A stretch of 60,000 nt of DNA from Symsagittifera roscoffensis (Eukaryota; Xenacoelomorpha; Acoela; Convolutidae), in contig NC_087063.1 of assembly GCF_963678635.1 (NCBI RefSeq), positions 47,288,101 through 47,348,100 of the forward strand, given 5' to 3'. Positions 12,201-20,662 of the stretch are shown here, one piece after another. A program made the position numbers and the translations under genes. The notes beneath the pieces are model-generated. The model searched no databases. It saw only the letters and a list, made by a program, of their open reading frames with translations, and was not told where the DNA came from. Position 1 is the first letter of the stretch. Each line of letters begins with the position of its first letter.

Positions 12201-13347
12201 TTGTTTAGTTTTATCATCAGAAAAAAAGTGAAATATTAAAACTTGGATATACTCTTCCAAATCTGGCAAATGTTTGTCCGCACAAAAGAACCAATGAAAA
12301 GTTCTACCCAAATTGCCAAAACGGCAGAGACTTTTGCGAGAAAATTAGAGAGGTTTTGATGGGTGGACCATCAGTTGTGTTTACGCGAAAAGCTGTTGTG
12401 GACAAAACCTTTATAAGGGATTCGCCAAATATCTGCAAATTAAACGTTGGATAGGATGCGAGCTAGCTTGATCCCTTTTCAATGTGTCAAGATATGTCAA
12501 CAGGATTGGGTGGATCAACGTCTTTGGACTCCTTTCTTGAATTCATTAAAGCAAGCGAGACAAAAAAAGTTTTCCCTAACGAGTGATTTGACAGTGCGGG
12601 AAGCTCGAGAGCCAAAAAATACCTCCCTACAAAGCTTTTTTCAGTGAACTGAGAATCCACAATAACCTTGTATAACACTTTAAGGAATATCAGAGCATAG
12701 AATCAAGTAGGCTCGATGAACAACAAGCCTTGAAGAACCTTCGTATTAAGACTGTACCAGCATCTGGATGGAATAATTACAAAAATTTACAGAAAGCTTT
12801 GCAGAAACATGGAATGACTACATTTTAATATTTCTTGCAATGGTTCATCAACAAAGATGTTAATCCAACCCTTGAAGCAATGCAAAATTGGTTCAGTTTT
12901 ATCATCAGCAAAAGTTGTTATGTTAAAATTAGGATGTACTCTTCCAAATCTGACAAATATTTTTCCTCACAAATGAACCAATGGAACATTCTACCCAATT
13001 CGCCAAAGCGATAGATACTTTTGCGAGAAAATTGGAGTGGTTATGACGGGTGGACCATGAGTTGTGTTTACGCTAAAAGCTGTTGTCGACGAAGCTTTCT
13101 TTAATGAGAGAAAAAAATGTTCCCTAACGAATAATTTGACAGTGCGGACAAGCTCGAAATTCAAAAATTACCTGCCTACGAAGCCTTTTTTCAGTAAACT
13201 GAGAAACAATAAAAACCTTGAATAAGACTTGAAGGGTTATCAAACATAGGATCAAGTGAACTTGATGAACAGCAAGTCATGAAGAAACTTCAAGTTAAGA
13301 CTGTACCAGCATCTGGATGGAATAATTACAAACGTTTTCAGAAGACT
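6246..13347 (+). repeat. Tandem array of a PolB gene fragment, left half
   Basis: About ten units of roughly 680 bp, each a decayed copy of the same internal piece of the PolB gene. Translated in shifting frames, a unit reads in order: PYEWFDSA, PYEAFFSKLRN, LDEQQALKKLQVKTVPASGW, NNKDVVPTLEAM, LKLGCTLPNLANICPH, FTRKAVVDETFIRDSPN and GIDASQLYPFSMCQDMSTG. The last contains DASQLYP, motif A (Dx2SLYP) of family B polymerases. Motif A remnants lie near 6,711, 7,393, 8,073, 8,505, 9,218, 9,813, 10,500, 11,097, 11,782 and 12,454. Short spacings (432, 595, 597) mark units with internal deletions; a further unit near 13,080 has lost motif A. Stops and frameshifts occur in every unit. The array is cut at 13,347 by the LTR element and resumes at 36,284. 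Confidence 0.85.
8660..8699 (-). repeat. 40-bp inverted templated insertion inside the array
   Basis: This 40-bp segment is the exact reverse complement of 10,478-10,517 (the motif A region of a later unit, including its private 'gttctaa' variant). It replaces about 9-10 bp of the normal unit between 'aagctcga' and 'ttacctcc'. This is what template switching during break repair leaves behind. Confidence 0.9.
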
Positions 13348-14265
13348 TGTAACATTCGCCCGGAAGATACATATCGACGGAAGACAAAACTAAGTCTTAA
13401 GACGACTGGCTAACGTCTAAACAGAGCTTTGCATGCTTTTCACCGTCTCTACCAAGCCAGTACTTTTCGGTGGTCTTTTCCAACATCGGGTCGACAAAAA
13501 CGTTACTGTTCTCCGGCTTCGACCAAAACGCTCAAATTAACTTAATTACATGCAAATAGTGAGCTCATGGCTGGGTCTCAGTATCCCCAGACCACAAGGT
13601 CACTCCTAAAAACAGGGCTACTACTTATTTTATTACTATTGTTTTTGTTCAGTAGATAAAAATCATCATCTCCATCGAAGATGGATCAACCCTTTCCCCC
13701 AACTCCTAGCTTCTCATCCTTATCAAAATGAATCTAGATATTATTTAAATTCAAGTCAGGACATGACAGGAAGCTAAAAGTTGATGCAACAGGATAAATG
13801 TTTCAGTTCCTTTACCCTTCCGGATTGATGAATCCGCTGGATCAAGCTCGCTAATCTTGATTTCTTCCTAATCCGGAGGGCTGTCTCTTACCCTTCACCG
13901 TTGTTCGCAACGGCCTTGCAACTATTGTAGCAGCACAATAGTTGCAACTCGGAACGTCCTCTGCTATTCTGTAGTTCGTTGTCGTTTTTAATCTCGATTT
14001 TCGTCCTGTTCGCTATCGCAGATAAAGTTGTTCTCTTTTTCTTTCTCGTTTTTGCCAAAATGGCCGTTTTTGACGTTTCTCAGAAATATGACGTCATAAT
14101 TCGAATTTTTGAAATTTAAAAATACTAGAATATTCCAGCCCTCACCGTCTGGCTGATCGTTCCAATAACGTCCTTAATTCTCAACAACCACCAATCCGGA
14201 AGGCTCGCTGCTAAAATTCGAAGTCCGCACAAATTTCATTTTGGCCATTCTGGTCGAATGTCACA
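13348..14265 (-). repeat. 3' LTR of the giant element
   Basis: Identical in length (918 bp) to 35,366-36,283 and differing by about 13 substitutions and no indels that I can see. In the direction of transcription it begins TGTGACATTC and ends GAATGTTACA, near-perfect terminal inverted repeats of 10 bp. On the minus strand an AATAAA hexamer lies at 13,629-13,634 and could serve as the polyadenylation signal. The LTR also holds a TGACGTCA palindrome at 14,089-14,096 and a GAATATTC palindrome at 14,128-14,135. Confidence 0.95.
14089..14135 (-). promoter_or_regulatory. Candidate U3 elements: CRE-like and HSE-like sites
   Basis: TGACGTCA (14,089-14,096) is the full palindromic CREB/ATF binding site. 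GAATATTC (14,128-14,135) has the GAAnnTTC spacing of a heat-shock factor half-site pair. Both are preserved in the other LTR (36,107-36,114 and about 36,146-36,153) and fall 130-200 bases inside the LTR on the U3 side, where promoter elements belong. Function is inferred from motif and position only. Confidence 0.4.
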
Positions 14266-14285
14266 TACTCCCCGGACAGTCCGGT
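14266..14285 (-). promoter_or_regulatory. Candidate polypurine tract next to 3' LTR
   Basis: On the minus strand the bases immediately before the 3' LTR read CCGGACTGTCCGGGGAGTA. The GGGGAG run two bases from the LTR edge is the right place for a plus-strand primer, but is short. It lies in an 11-mer (CTCCCCGGACA on the plus strand, 14,268-14,278) that recurs four more times inside the element. Confidence 0.4.
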
Positions 14286-15082
14286 CAATGTCCTCATTGA
14301 ATCGCGCAATGTTCGTAAAATGGTTACAGTGTCATCGAACAGAATTTACAAAATGCACGAAATTACTCTTATCCACGTCACATCGACTCACTGCAGAATA
14401 TAAATGGCATCATACTACATCATTATAGCCTTCAAATTCTCTCATTAATCTGCACATTGAGGATACAACCTAAGATAAAACATATTTTCTGACTCCCAGT
14501 GTCAATGTCCCGATTAAAACTTTTTCTCTTAGATTTAAAAGGTGTTGGCCTGCAGGACAGTCCTGCCAACCAACAAGCTAAAATTATCCTATTATGCTTC
14601 TTCCCTTCGGAAATCTTGCTTGTCATTGTCCTGAATATTAAAACTAAGAAACTTTGTGGTTAGAAAGAACAATGAAACAATCTCCCTCTTCGAGAGATTA
14701 CTCAAGCCTTCCACGTCACCACAAAGTGATCAGTCTTCCTAAGTGATTAAAAACAGTCATGCAGGCTGGAATAATTAAATATACTCTTCCCTTAAGCCTT
14801 TCTAAATAAATAATAAGTGTCTCTAAAGCCACTTCTGCTAAAAATCAAAATGCAAATTTACAAATGCAACAATTTCAAAACTCAACTAAATGTTTCAGTT
14901 TTCAATTACAACTTGGTTGCTTGGTTTCTCACTTGAGTTTTTCACACACATAAAACAATTCTGAGTTTTAACTTTTCTTCATCACTCTTTTGTTCTCTTC
15001 TTTTTTCGTCGTTTAGAAGTTCTAAAACTTCTAAATTCTTCTAATTTTCTTTCTTGTTGCCTCTTGTTTTCTCGACCATTCA
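14286..15082 (-). other. 3' untranslated region of the element
   Basis: About 800 bases between the end of the last open frame and the polypurine tract. It is AT-rich with no reading frame I would credit. A small minus-strand frame at 14,432-14,626 looks like chance. No splice or structural signal is obvious. Confidence 0.5.
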
Positions 15083-15400
15083 TCAATGTTCCATTTCTTC
15101 CTCCTGTGATACTGACTCCGCACTTTCGGTTTCCGTGTCTTGTAGCACATAGTTGGCTATCCTGACGCTGTTGGAAGCCGTCCTCCAACACTTCTGCTCT
15201 TCTACCCTCTCCAAATCTTCTTTCAGCATCTCTGCCTTCTCATTTCCACTACGCTCACTCGTCCTGGAAATTCTTTTCACGGCGGTGGTCACTGCATTCC
15301 GATGAGTCACGAGAGCTCGCTTGAAAGCTCCTGCTCCAATGTCCAGCTGATATTCACTGTACACCCTGCCGTGCTTCGACATATGCTTTTTCGCATAATC
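15083..15400 (-). CDS. C-terminal segment of long polyprotein frame
   Basis: A 105-codon open segment following the TAA at 15,401-15,403, in exactly the same frame as everything back to 23,977. The first ATG is at 15,382 (99 residues from there). The protein is charged and probably helical, with an SERSGNEKAEMLKEDLERVEE stretch and a Glu/Ser-rich end (TESAESVSQEEEMEH), and stops at 15,083. It is either the true C-terminus of the large polyprotein, cut off by a nonsense mutation, or simply open 3' sequence. The in-frame continuation favours the first reading. No family is recognised. Confidence 0.45.
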   Translation of the reverse strand, partial: DYAKKHMSKHGRVYSEYQLDIGAGAFKRALVTHRNAVTTAVKRISRTSERSGNEKAEMLKEDLERVEEQKCWRTASNSVRIANYVLQDTETESAESVSQEEEMEH

Positions 15401-16162
15401 TTACAACCATGCAGTCATGTTAGCTCTGAACCATGGCATCAATCGTTTTCTCGCCCATATCTTCTTCACTTCCACCGGAATGTTTAGAATTTTGCACATT
15501 GTCTCAAAAAGATCTAAATCTTTTAGACAATCTAATTTCCGCAAATGTTCTCTCGTCGGCGCCTCCTGTCTATTATTTTCTCTCACATGAGCTTCCAGCC
15601 ATCGTATCGCCATCATAACTCCCACTATCACTATTGTTACGGGCTGTGATGAATCTGGTAAACCCATAGAGAGCAGCTCTCCAGAGTCCCAGATCAACAT
15701 CAGGTTACTACGCTTGGGATACCACCAGGTCTGCAGCAAGCAGTGGCAAGGAAACTCGTCATGCGTCAACATGATGCTCCTCCAATTACGTTTTCCCGAA
15801 GCTTCCAGCAATGGTTCCACTTCCATCATCACTCTGTGGATTTCATCATTCTCATCTACTGCATTGTAATCTGTGACAGTTGATCCTCTCTGTTTCTGTT
15901 TTTCGAAGTCACTGAAGTTCCCGCTCACATATCCCATGAACTTCTTTCCTAGTATTGACTCCAACTCTTCTTTGGTTCTCTCTGGAATTGCTGAGAACAT
16001 CTTACATAGTAACTCGTAAGACTTTTCAGACATTCTCGCCAATCTCACACACTTCGGCACTGAGAAGGCTTGATCCACAATCGTTCTTGTACTCTTCACG
16101 TCCACAGCTACGAAATTTACAGGATACCTGCTCTTGCACATTAAAGCCAACGTTGAACCCAC
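15401..16162 (-). CDS. Unknown polyprotein segment, 254 codons, after TAG
   Basis: Follows the TAG at 16,163-16,165 without any change of frame; the first codon is GTG, so there is no independent start at its head. It ends at TAA 15,401-15,403. Predicted mostly globular with a short hydrophobic stretch (VTIVIVGVMMAIRWL, about residues 175-190) that is too short and isolated to call a membrane anchor confidently. I do not recognise a domain. Its natural reading is as the continuation of the 1,200-residue segment upstream, now separated by a point mutation to a stop. If read-through occurs the two are joined. Confidence 0.55.
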   Translation of the reverse strand: MGSTLALMCKSRYPVNFVAVDVKSTRTIVDQAFSVPKCVRLARMSEKSYELLCKMFSAIPERTKEELESILGKKFMGYVSGNFSDFEKQKQRGSTVTDYNAVDENDEIHRVMMEVEPLLEASGKRNWRSIMLTHDEFPCHCLLQTWWYPKRSNLMLIWDSGELLSMGLPDSSQPVTIVIVGVMMAIRWLEAHVRENNRQEAPTREHLRKLDCLKDLDLFETMCKILNIPVEVKKIWARKRLMPWFRANMTAWL

Positions 16163-19100
16163 CTAATATCGTGCTCCTGATGGTCTACAATAAATTTCGC
16201 TGTGTCTGATGTTCATTTCTGTCTCGATTGCTTCCCTCCATTTTCCTATATATTTCTGCTCAGTCTGCAGAACTCCTGGAAATACTTCTACGCTGATGGC
16301 TGTGACCATCTCATGTTTCTGTTCTAGATTCAATAGTGACTCTAAAGAACCAAACTTGCTGTAGAATCCTAGTGCAGTCACTAGATTCACATCGGTTCCT
16401 CCATGGCAATCTGCTATCAGTTCCGTTTCTGTTCTTGCTTTCATCACTACATTTCCAAACAATACTGTCAATTGCTTGTGTTGTTTCTCCAGGGTTTTCA
16501 CACAGTCTAGACCTCCACAAACGTGACCCTCCAGTCCACAGACTTCCGCCAGACAGCTACCAGGTTTGACCCAGTCTTCTGGTCCCCAGCCAGGCAACTC
16601 CACTTTATCTTCTCCGTTGCTCTTAGAGGCTGTTATCATCACATTATATATGATGTTGAGGTCACGCAGGTTACAGTCTGCATTCAGTTCCCTCTGTACG
16701 TCTTGTGTCGCCCGTAATATTGAGTCAGCGTTGGGACTAGGACACCATGATGGCCTCATCAATTCCCACACTGCCATCAAGCTCGTTCTCAGCAATTCAT
16801 CTGAGAATCCCAACCCAAACTCCACTCTCTTGTCGGATTTTGGTACTGAAGGTGCAGTCACCTCTTCTTCCAAGACCAATCCCAATTTGGCCTGTGGATT
16901 GTTAACGCTCTTAATCGTTACAATTCTGGACGTCCAGAATCTTAGTAACACCGCCTGCTCATAATCAAAGAAGCAATCGCGTATGTCTTCACTCAGGAAA
17001 GGATTGTACGCTATCCCTATAATCCCGGATACGTAGCTATATGACTTCTTCTTGATCGGTCCACAGTACTCACTGGATTTCGGCAATGCTCCCATAGATT
17101 CTTTAGTGAGTCTCAACTCCTTGTTTGAGAATCTCCTGATCTCGTCTATCTTTTTCATGGGTTCCAATTCTTCAGGTTCTTTCATGTTTACTCTCATCGG
17201 TTTACTTTGCTGCATATCCAGCATTGCTAGTAAGAACAAGGCTTTCGTTCGCTCATCGCCTTCCCTCAACATTTTAACACAAGTGTTTAATGCAGGTACT
17301 GAAATCTGCTCTATCAGGAATTGAATGAAACAGAGAGCGTCTCTCCGTTTCGCACACGCTACTGCTGCTCCCTCCTGGACTATCAGATCCCTCAGATTCG
17401 TCATAAGGAAAACTTTTTTCTCCTTTGATCTCTTCCTTTCTTCTGAATCATATTCTTCGCGAGTCAATCCCATCATGCACCAGGCGAACCTGAGTTGTAA
17501 CTCTGTTCTTACGTAAGGTACTGCCACGAGAGCATGTATTCTTGGCGTAGTCCTTATTTCTTCTTCGAAATACCTCAATACTACTGCTTTCCATGGAAGG
17601 CTCACTAACTGCTCGATTGTTTCCGTCTGTATGTCAGACGATGCCAAAGTTCCATACGCCTTCTGCTTGAGGGTGGTGCCTTGCAACATCATTTCCAGAT
17701 AACCCTCCATGGCTTTTTTGTCTTCCAGGGCCATTACATACCCTCTAGCCGAGTTCCGGTTTTCCAACATCTCCATGTATCCACCAGTGGGTTCATCTAT
17801 CGACACTGTCTCCGACACGGTTAGTCGGTTGTATTCCACTGGTGTTAGTTGTCCTGCAACACTTCCCTTTCCATGATTCATGGGAGATGGCTTGAAGTCC
17901 CTCATTTTGCTCTCTCCACATTGGCTGAGTATTTCCATTTCTAACGGTTCACTCCTTTTGGATTTATAACCGGTTGACTTTATCCCCGCCATGAGAATGG
18001 GTGGCACCATCGCTATATCAGTTAATATTCTATCTGTGCCAGACAATTGATAATCACCTTGTCCCAAATCCATGACTTCCTCGACTCGTTTTCTTTTCGC
18101 TGAGTTACCAGCTTTCATCGATATTTCTGAATCCACTTTCGTCTTCCCAATTCTCCTCGGCATCACTCTGCTGCCTAACTTCATTTTCATCGCATTGATT
18201 TTATCAATCACCATTTTCGATCGCATCGTCCCTCTCCTGGTTCTTGACAGGTACACCACCTCTCCTTCATCGTCCTGCGGTGTCATCTTGATGGGAGAAT
18301 TCGCTTCACTCTCATCAGTGGCTGAGTCGATCAATAACTCACTCAGTCTCCCTTCACACTCATCAAGCTTGTCAAGTACTTCTCTCATCAAGGGTTGATT
18401 GAGACCTGTTTTGAGGATGGACTGGGTCCCATAGCTCTGAATCACGGTCCAGACTTCTTCCATAAACGCCACTCTGTCCAGCTTACATCCCGTCCTACTC
18501 TCGTGGTCTCGGTGATGTACTTCCCATTCCTTTTCGGGCAGCGTTCCCAAGAAAGGTACTCTGGCTGAGGCCTCTATCCTTCTCCTCCGTGGTGATTCCA
18601 TGAGGATTCTCTGGTCGTTATTTCTTGAATTGCCAGGAGAGCTGCTCTCCGGCAAATTCCGTTTCATTTCCTCAAAGGCTGACGGAGGTTCCAGTGTCGA
18701 GATGCCTTCATCCGCTGGCTCAGTCGTTTCCAACGTGTCTGCATTATTCTCAAGATCACTGAAGATATTGAAATCCAGGCTGGATGTTCCTCCTGTCGAT
18801 GCCCTGTCGTCTTCCACACCAGCTTGATCTTGTTGCATGGGTTCTTCAGTCTGACGGCTTCCACCCTGTCCGTCATCTCCTTCTGACTTATCCTTGTTCG
18901 AGCTCGATGGTCCTTGTTCGTCATTGTCGGCTTCTTCCTGGAATCTCGGTATGAGCAATGTACCGGCCGATTTATCTTCCTCTTCTCCATGGACCACTTT
19001 GATTTCTTCACAGCCGAAGGGTGCTAGGAAGGTTCTCGTCTGCAATATTCCTCCCACTTTCATCTCCTTTTTCACACTGGTCAGGATTAATGAGGCTTCA

Positions 19101-19816
19101 GGCAATTCTGTCCTGCCTCTCATTCTCATCGGAGCTAAGCCTAGTCCTTTCCATTCCTCATCAAATCTTCCAGGCTTGGGAGTAGCGGCGTTGCTTATTC
19201 GCCTTCTCGTCGCTTGATCCGTGTATGCAAATCGTGTGTACTGTAACACGGCGGCATTTCTCCCTACGAAGTATGGATCCATCGTTCCCACGAAATTCCC
19301 TATTCTCCTTTCATTGGTTTCGAATGCTCTCAACCTAGGAGTTTGTACCACGGAGACTGCTCCGAGCAACATCCTTCTTATCATAGGCAATTCAGGGATT
19401 GCCTCCGGTAGCTTCTTGTAATCGCCCCAGTCCTTCGTTTCTTCTCTCACCTTGTGGTATGCTGCAGTGAGACGAGGCACTCTGATTATTTCACCATTCG
19501 TTTTGTCATAGGGTCTCAGATTCCAAAGCTTTGGAAACACCTCGATGTGTCCTCTTTCTACTTCTCCCATGCGGTCACGGAAGTGATCGTCAAAATTGAT
19601 GATCGTCTTTTCTGGCTCTGATATCTTCGCAAACAACAGATCTTCACTCATGAGTTCCCGCAATGTGTTCTGCTCACACCAGTTCAGTGTACTACCGTCC
19701 ACTGCCGATATGAGGTTCAGGTGCAGCACCGACCTCCTATATGCTTCCACTTTAACGTCAGGGAATGCAAACGTGACTGCTGGTCCATAGATCACTGTCA
19801 CGAACTCCGTGACTCC
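16163..19816 (-). CDS. Unknown large polyprotein segment, about 1,217 codons
   Basis: Continues in frame after TGA 19,817-19,819 and ends at TAG 16,163-16,165. There is no ATG near its start (the first candidate is a GTG at 19,801), which supports it being an internal part of a larger protein. About residues 1-270 are globular. Residues about 273-400 form an acidic, Ser/Gln/Glu-rich disordered linker. Residues about 530-610 are basic with a nuclear-signal-like KRKRVEEV. From about 700 to the end it is again globular and rich in helices, with scattered cysteines. I find no polymerase, protease, helicase or glycoprotein signature. The lack of any frameshift across 3.6 kb shows the protein was recently under selection. 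Confidence 0.6.
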   Translation of the reverse strand, partial: GVTEFVTVIYGPAVTFAFPDVKVEAYRRSVLHLNLISAVDGSTLNWCEQNTLRELMSEDLLFAKISEPEKTIINFDDHFRDRMGEVERGHIEVFPKLWNLRPYDKTNGEIIRVPRLTAAYHKVREETKDWGDYKKLPEAIPELPMIRRMLLGAVSVVQTPRLRAFETNERRIGNFVGTMDPYFVGRNAAVLQYTRFAYTDQATRRRISNAATPKPGRFDEEWKGLGLAPMRMRGRTELPEASLILTSVKKEMKVGGILQTRTFLAPFGCEEIKVVHGEEEDKSAGTLLIPRFQEEADNDEQGPSSSNKDKSEGDDGQGGSRQTEEPMQQDQAGVEDDRASTGGTSSLDFNIFSDLENNADTLETTEPADEGISTLEPPSAFEEMKRNLPESSSPGNSRNNDQRILMESPRRRRIEASARVPFLGTLPEKEWEVHHRDHESRTGCKLDRVAFMEEVWTVIQSYGTQSILKTGLNQPLMREVLDKLDECEGRLSELLIDSATDESEANSPIKMTPQDDEGEVVYLSRTRRGTMRSKMVIDKINAMKMKLGSRVMPRRIGKTKVDSEISMKAGNSAKRKRVEEVMDLGQGDYQLSGTDRILTDIAMVPPILMAGIKSTGYKSKRSEPLEMEILSQCGESKMRDFKPSPMNHGKGSVAGQLTPVEYNRLTVSETVSIDEPTGGYMEMLENRNSARGYVMALEDKKAMEGYLEMMLQGTTLKQKAYGTLASSDIQTETIEQLVSLPWKAVVLRYFEEEIRTTPRIHALVAVPYVRTELQLRFAWCMMGLTREEYDSEERKRSKEKKVFLMTNLRDLIVQEGAAVACAKRRDALCFIQFLIEQISVPALNTCVKMLREGDERTKALFLLAMLDMQQSKPMRVNMKEPEELEPMKKIDEIRRFSNKELRLTKESMGALPKSSEYCGPIKKKSYSYVSGIIGIAYNPFLSEDIRDCFFDYEQAVLLRFWTSRIVTIKSVNNPQAKLGLVLEEEVTAPSVPKSDKRVEFGLGFSDELLRTSLMAVWELMRPSWCPSPNADSILRATQDVQRELNADCNLRDLNIIYNVMITASKSNGEDKVELPGWGPEDWVKPGSCLAEVCGLEGHVCGGLDCVKTLEKQHKQLTVLFGNVVMKARTETELIADCHGGTDVNLVTALGFYSKFGSLESLLNLEQKHEMVTAISVEVFPGVLQTEQKYIGKWREAIETEMNIRHSEIYCRPSGARY

Positions 19817-20662
19817 TCAGATCAGCGCCAAGGGATCGGTTCTCATAGCTAAGCTCAAATCCGTTAATAGCGGCATGCCTCCAACATGTCGTCTAACATC
19901 TTCCTCTCTATCAATTGTCTCGTCTTCTCCGGTTCCAAAGCGGTTTTGCTGCAAGAGATACTGGATAAGAGTGTGTCTCAGGCCTCTTATTTTTTTCCAC
20001 GAGTCCGTGGATTTCTTCATATCCCGATTCCTTACTCTCTCTTTCATCTGCTCTGGACAACGTGCCAGTTTCATTAGTCCTCCCAAGTTTCCGTGGGTTA
20101 TTGCGATCAATGTCAGAAGTCCGTCTAGTCGCAGGTTCTGTATTCCATCCGTAAGCAGTATCGCCGGTCCTTTCACGAAACTCTCCGCTCCGAATGTCAC
20201 GAACAAGGCTATTAATTCCACTATCGATACTCTCACTACTGCTTGGAGGAATTCTTTTATCAAATAGTGCGAGACTTTCGGGTAAACTTTTGCCAAGAAG
20301 GACGCGGTCCATCCGGCTCCCAACCCTTCTAGCATGCTGTCTGTCCTTTCAAAGCCCTCCTGTCCTTTCACTTCCTGGGTCCAGAAGGTTTCCAGAGTAA
20401 TCTGACACATTCTGTTCACAAACTCAGCGGTCTTTTCTCCGGCATTTTCCGCCAGGTTCACCTCCTTCAACAAGTAGGCATGTATCTTCGTGATCATTAC
20501 GGGGCCTTGCTGAAAAGCATCTGCACCCAATGCCGCTACTCTAGGATTCAAGTGTAGCCACTGGTTGGCTTCCGGTTTGGTTCTCAGAACCATCGCCTCC
20601 AGATGAGCTCTCGTCTCTAGTGAGTTTTTTCTTCTTGTGTCTTCACTTGCCACTTCCATTGC
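19817..20662 (-). CDS. Unknown polyprotein segment, 281 codons
   Basis: Lies between TGA 20,663-20,665 and TGA 19,817-19,819 in the same frame as both neighbours. Only one codon separates the upstream stop from its first ATG (20,657-20,659), so re-initiation is conceivable, but continuity of frame on both sides argues for one ancestral protein. It is helical, with a moderately hydrophobic middle (VSIVELIALFVTFG, about residue 145) and a basic, Asp/Glu-rich end. No known family is recognised. Both bounding TGA codons could have arisen from CGA (Arg) by a C-to-T change, but that is inference. Confidence 0.55.
   Translation of the reverse strand, partial: AMEVASEDTRRKNSLETRAHLEAMVLRTKPEANQWLHLNPRVAALGADAFQQGPVMITKIHAYLLKEVNLAENAGEKTAEFVNRMCQITLETFWTQEVKGQEGFERTDSMLEGLGAGWTASFLAKVYPKVSHYLIKEFLQAVVRVSIVELIALFVTFGAESFVKGPAILLTDGIQNLRLDGLLTLIAITHGNLGGLMKLARCPEQMKERVRNRDMKKSTDSWKKIRGLRHTLIQYLLQQNRFGTGEDETIDREEDVRRHVGGMPLLTDLSLAMRTDPLALI

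Noticed and set aside
14432-14626. Minus-strand 64-codon frame as a small extra gene of the element
   Set aside because: It is short, has no recognisable feature, and lies after the last open frame in AT-rich 3' sequence.
15401-16190. Hydrophobic stretch as an envelope transmembrane anchor
   Set aside because: Only about 15 hydrophobic residues with internal charged neighbours, no signal peptide and no furin-like site; evidence is too weak for an envelope call.
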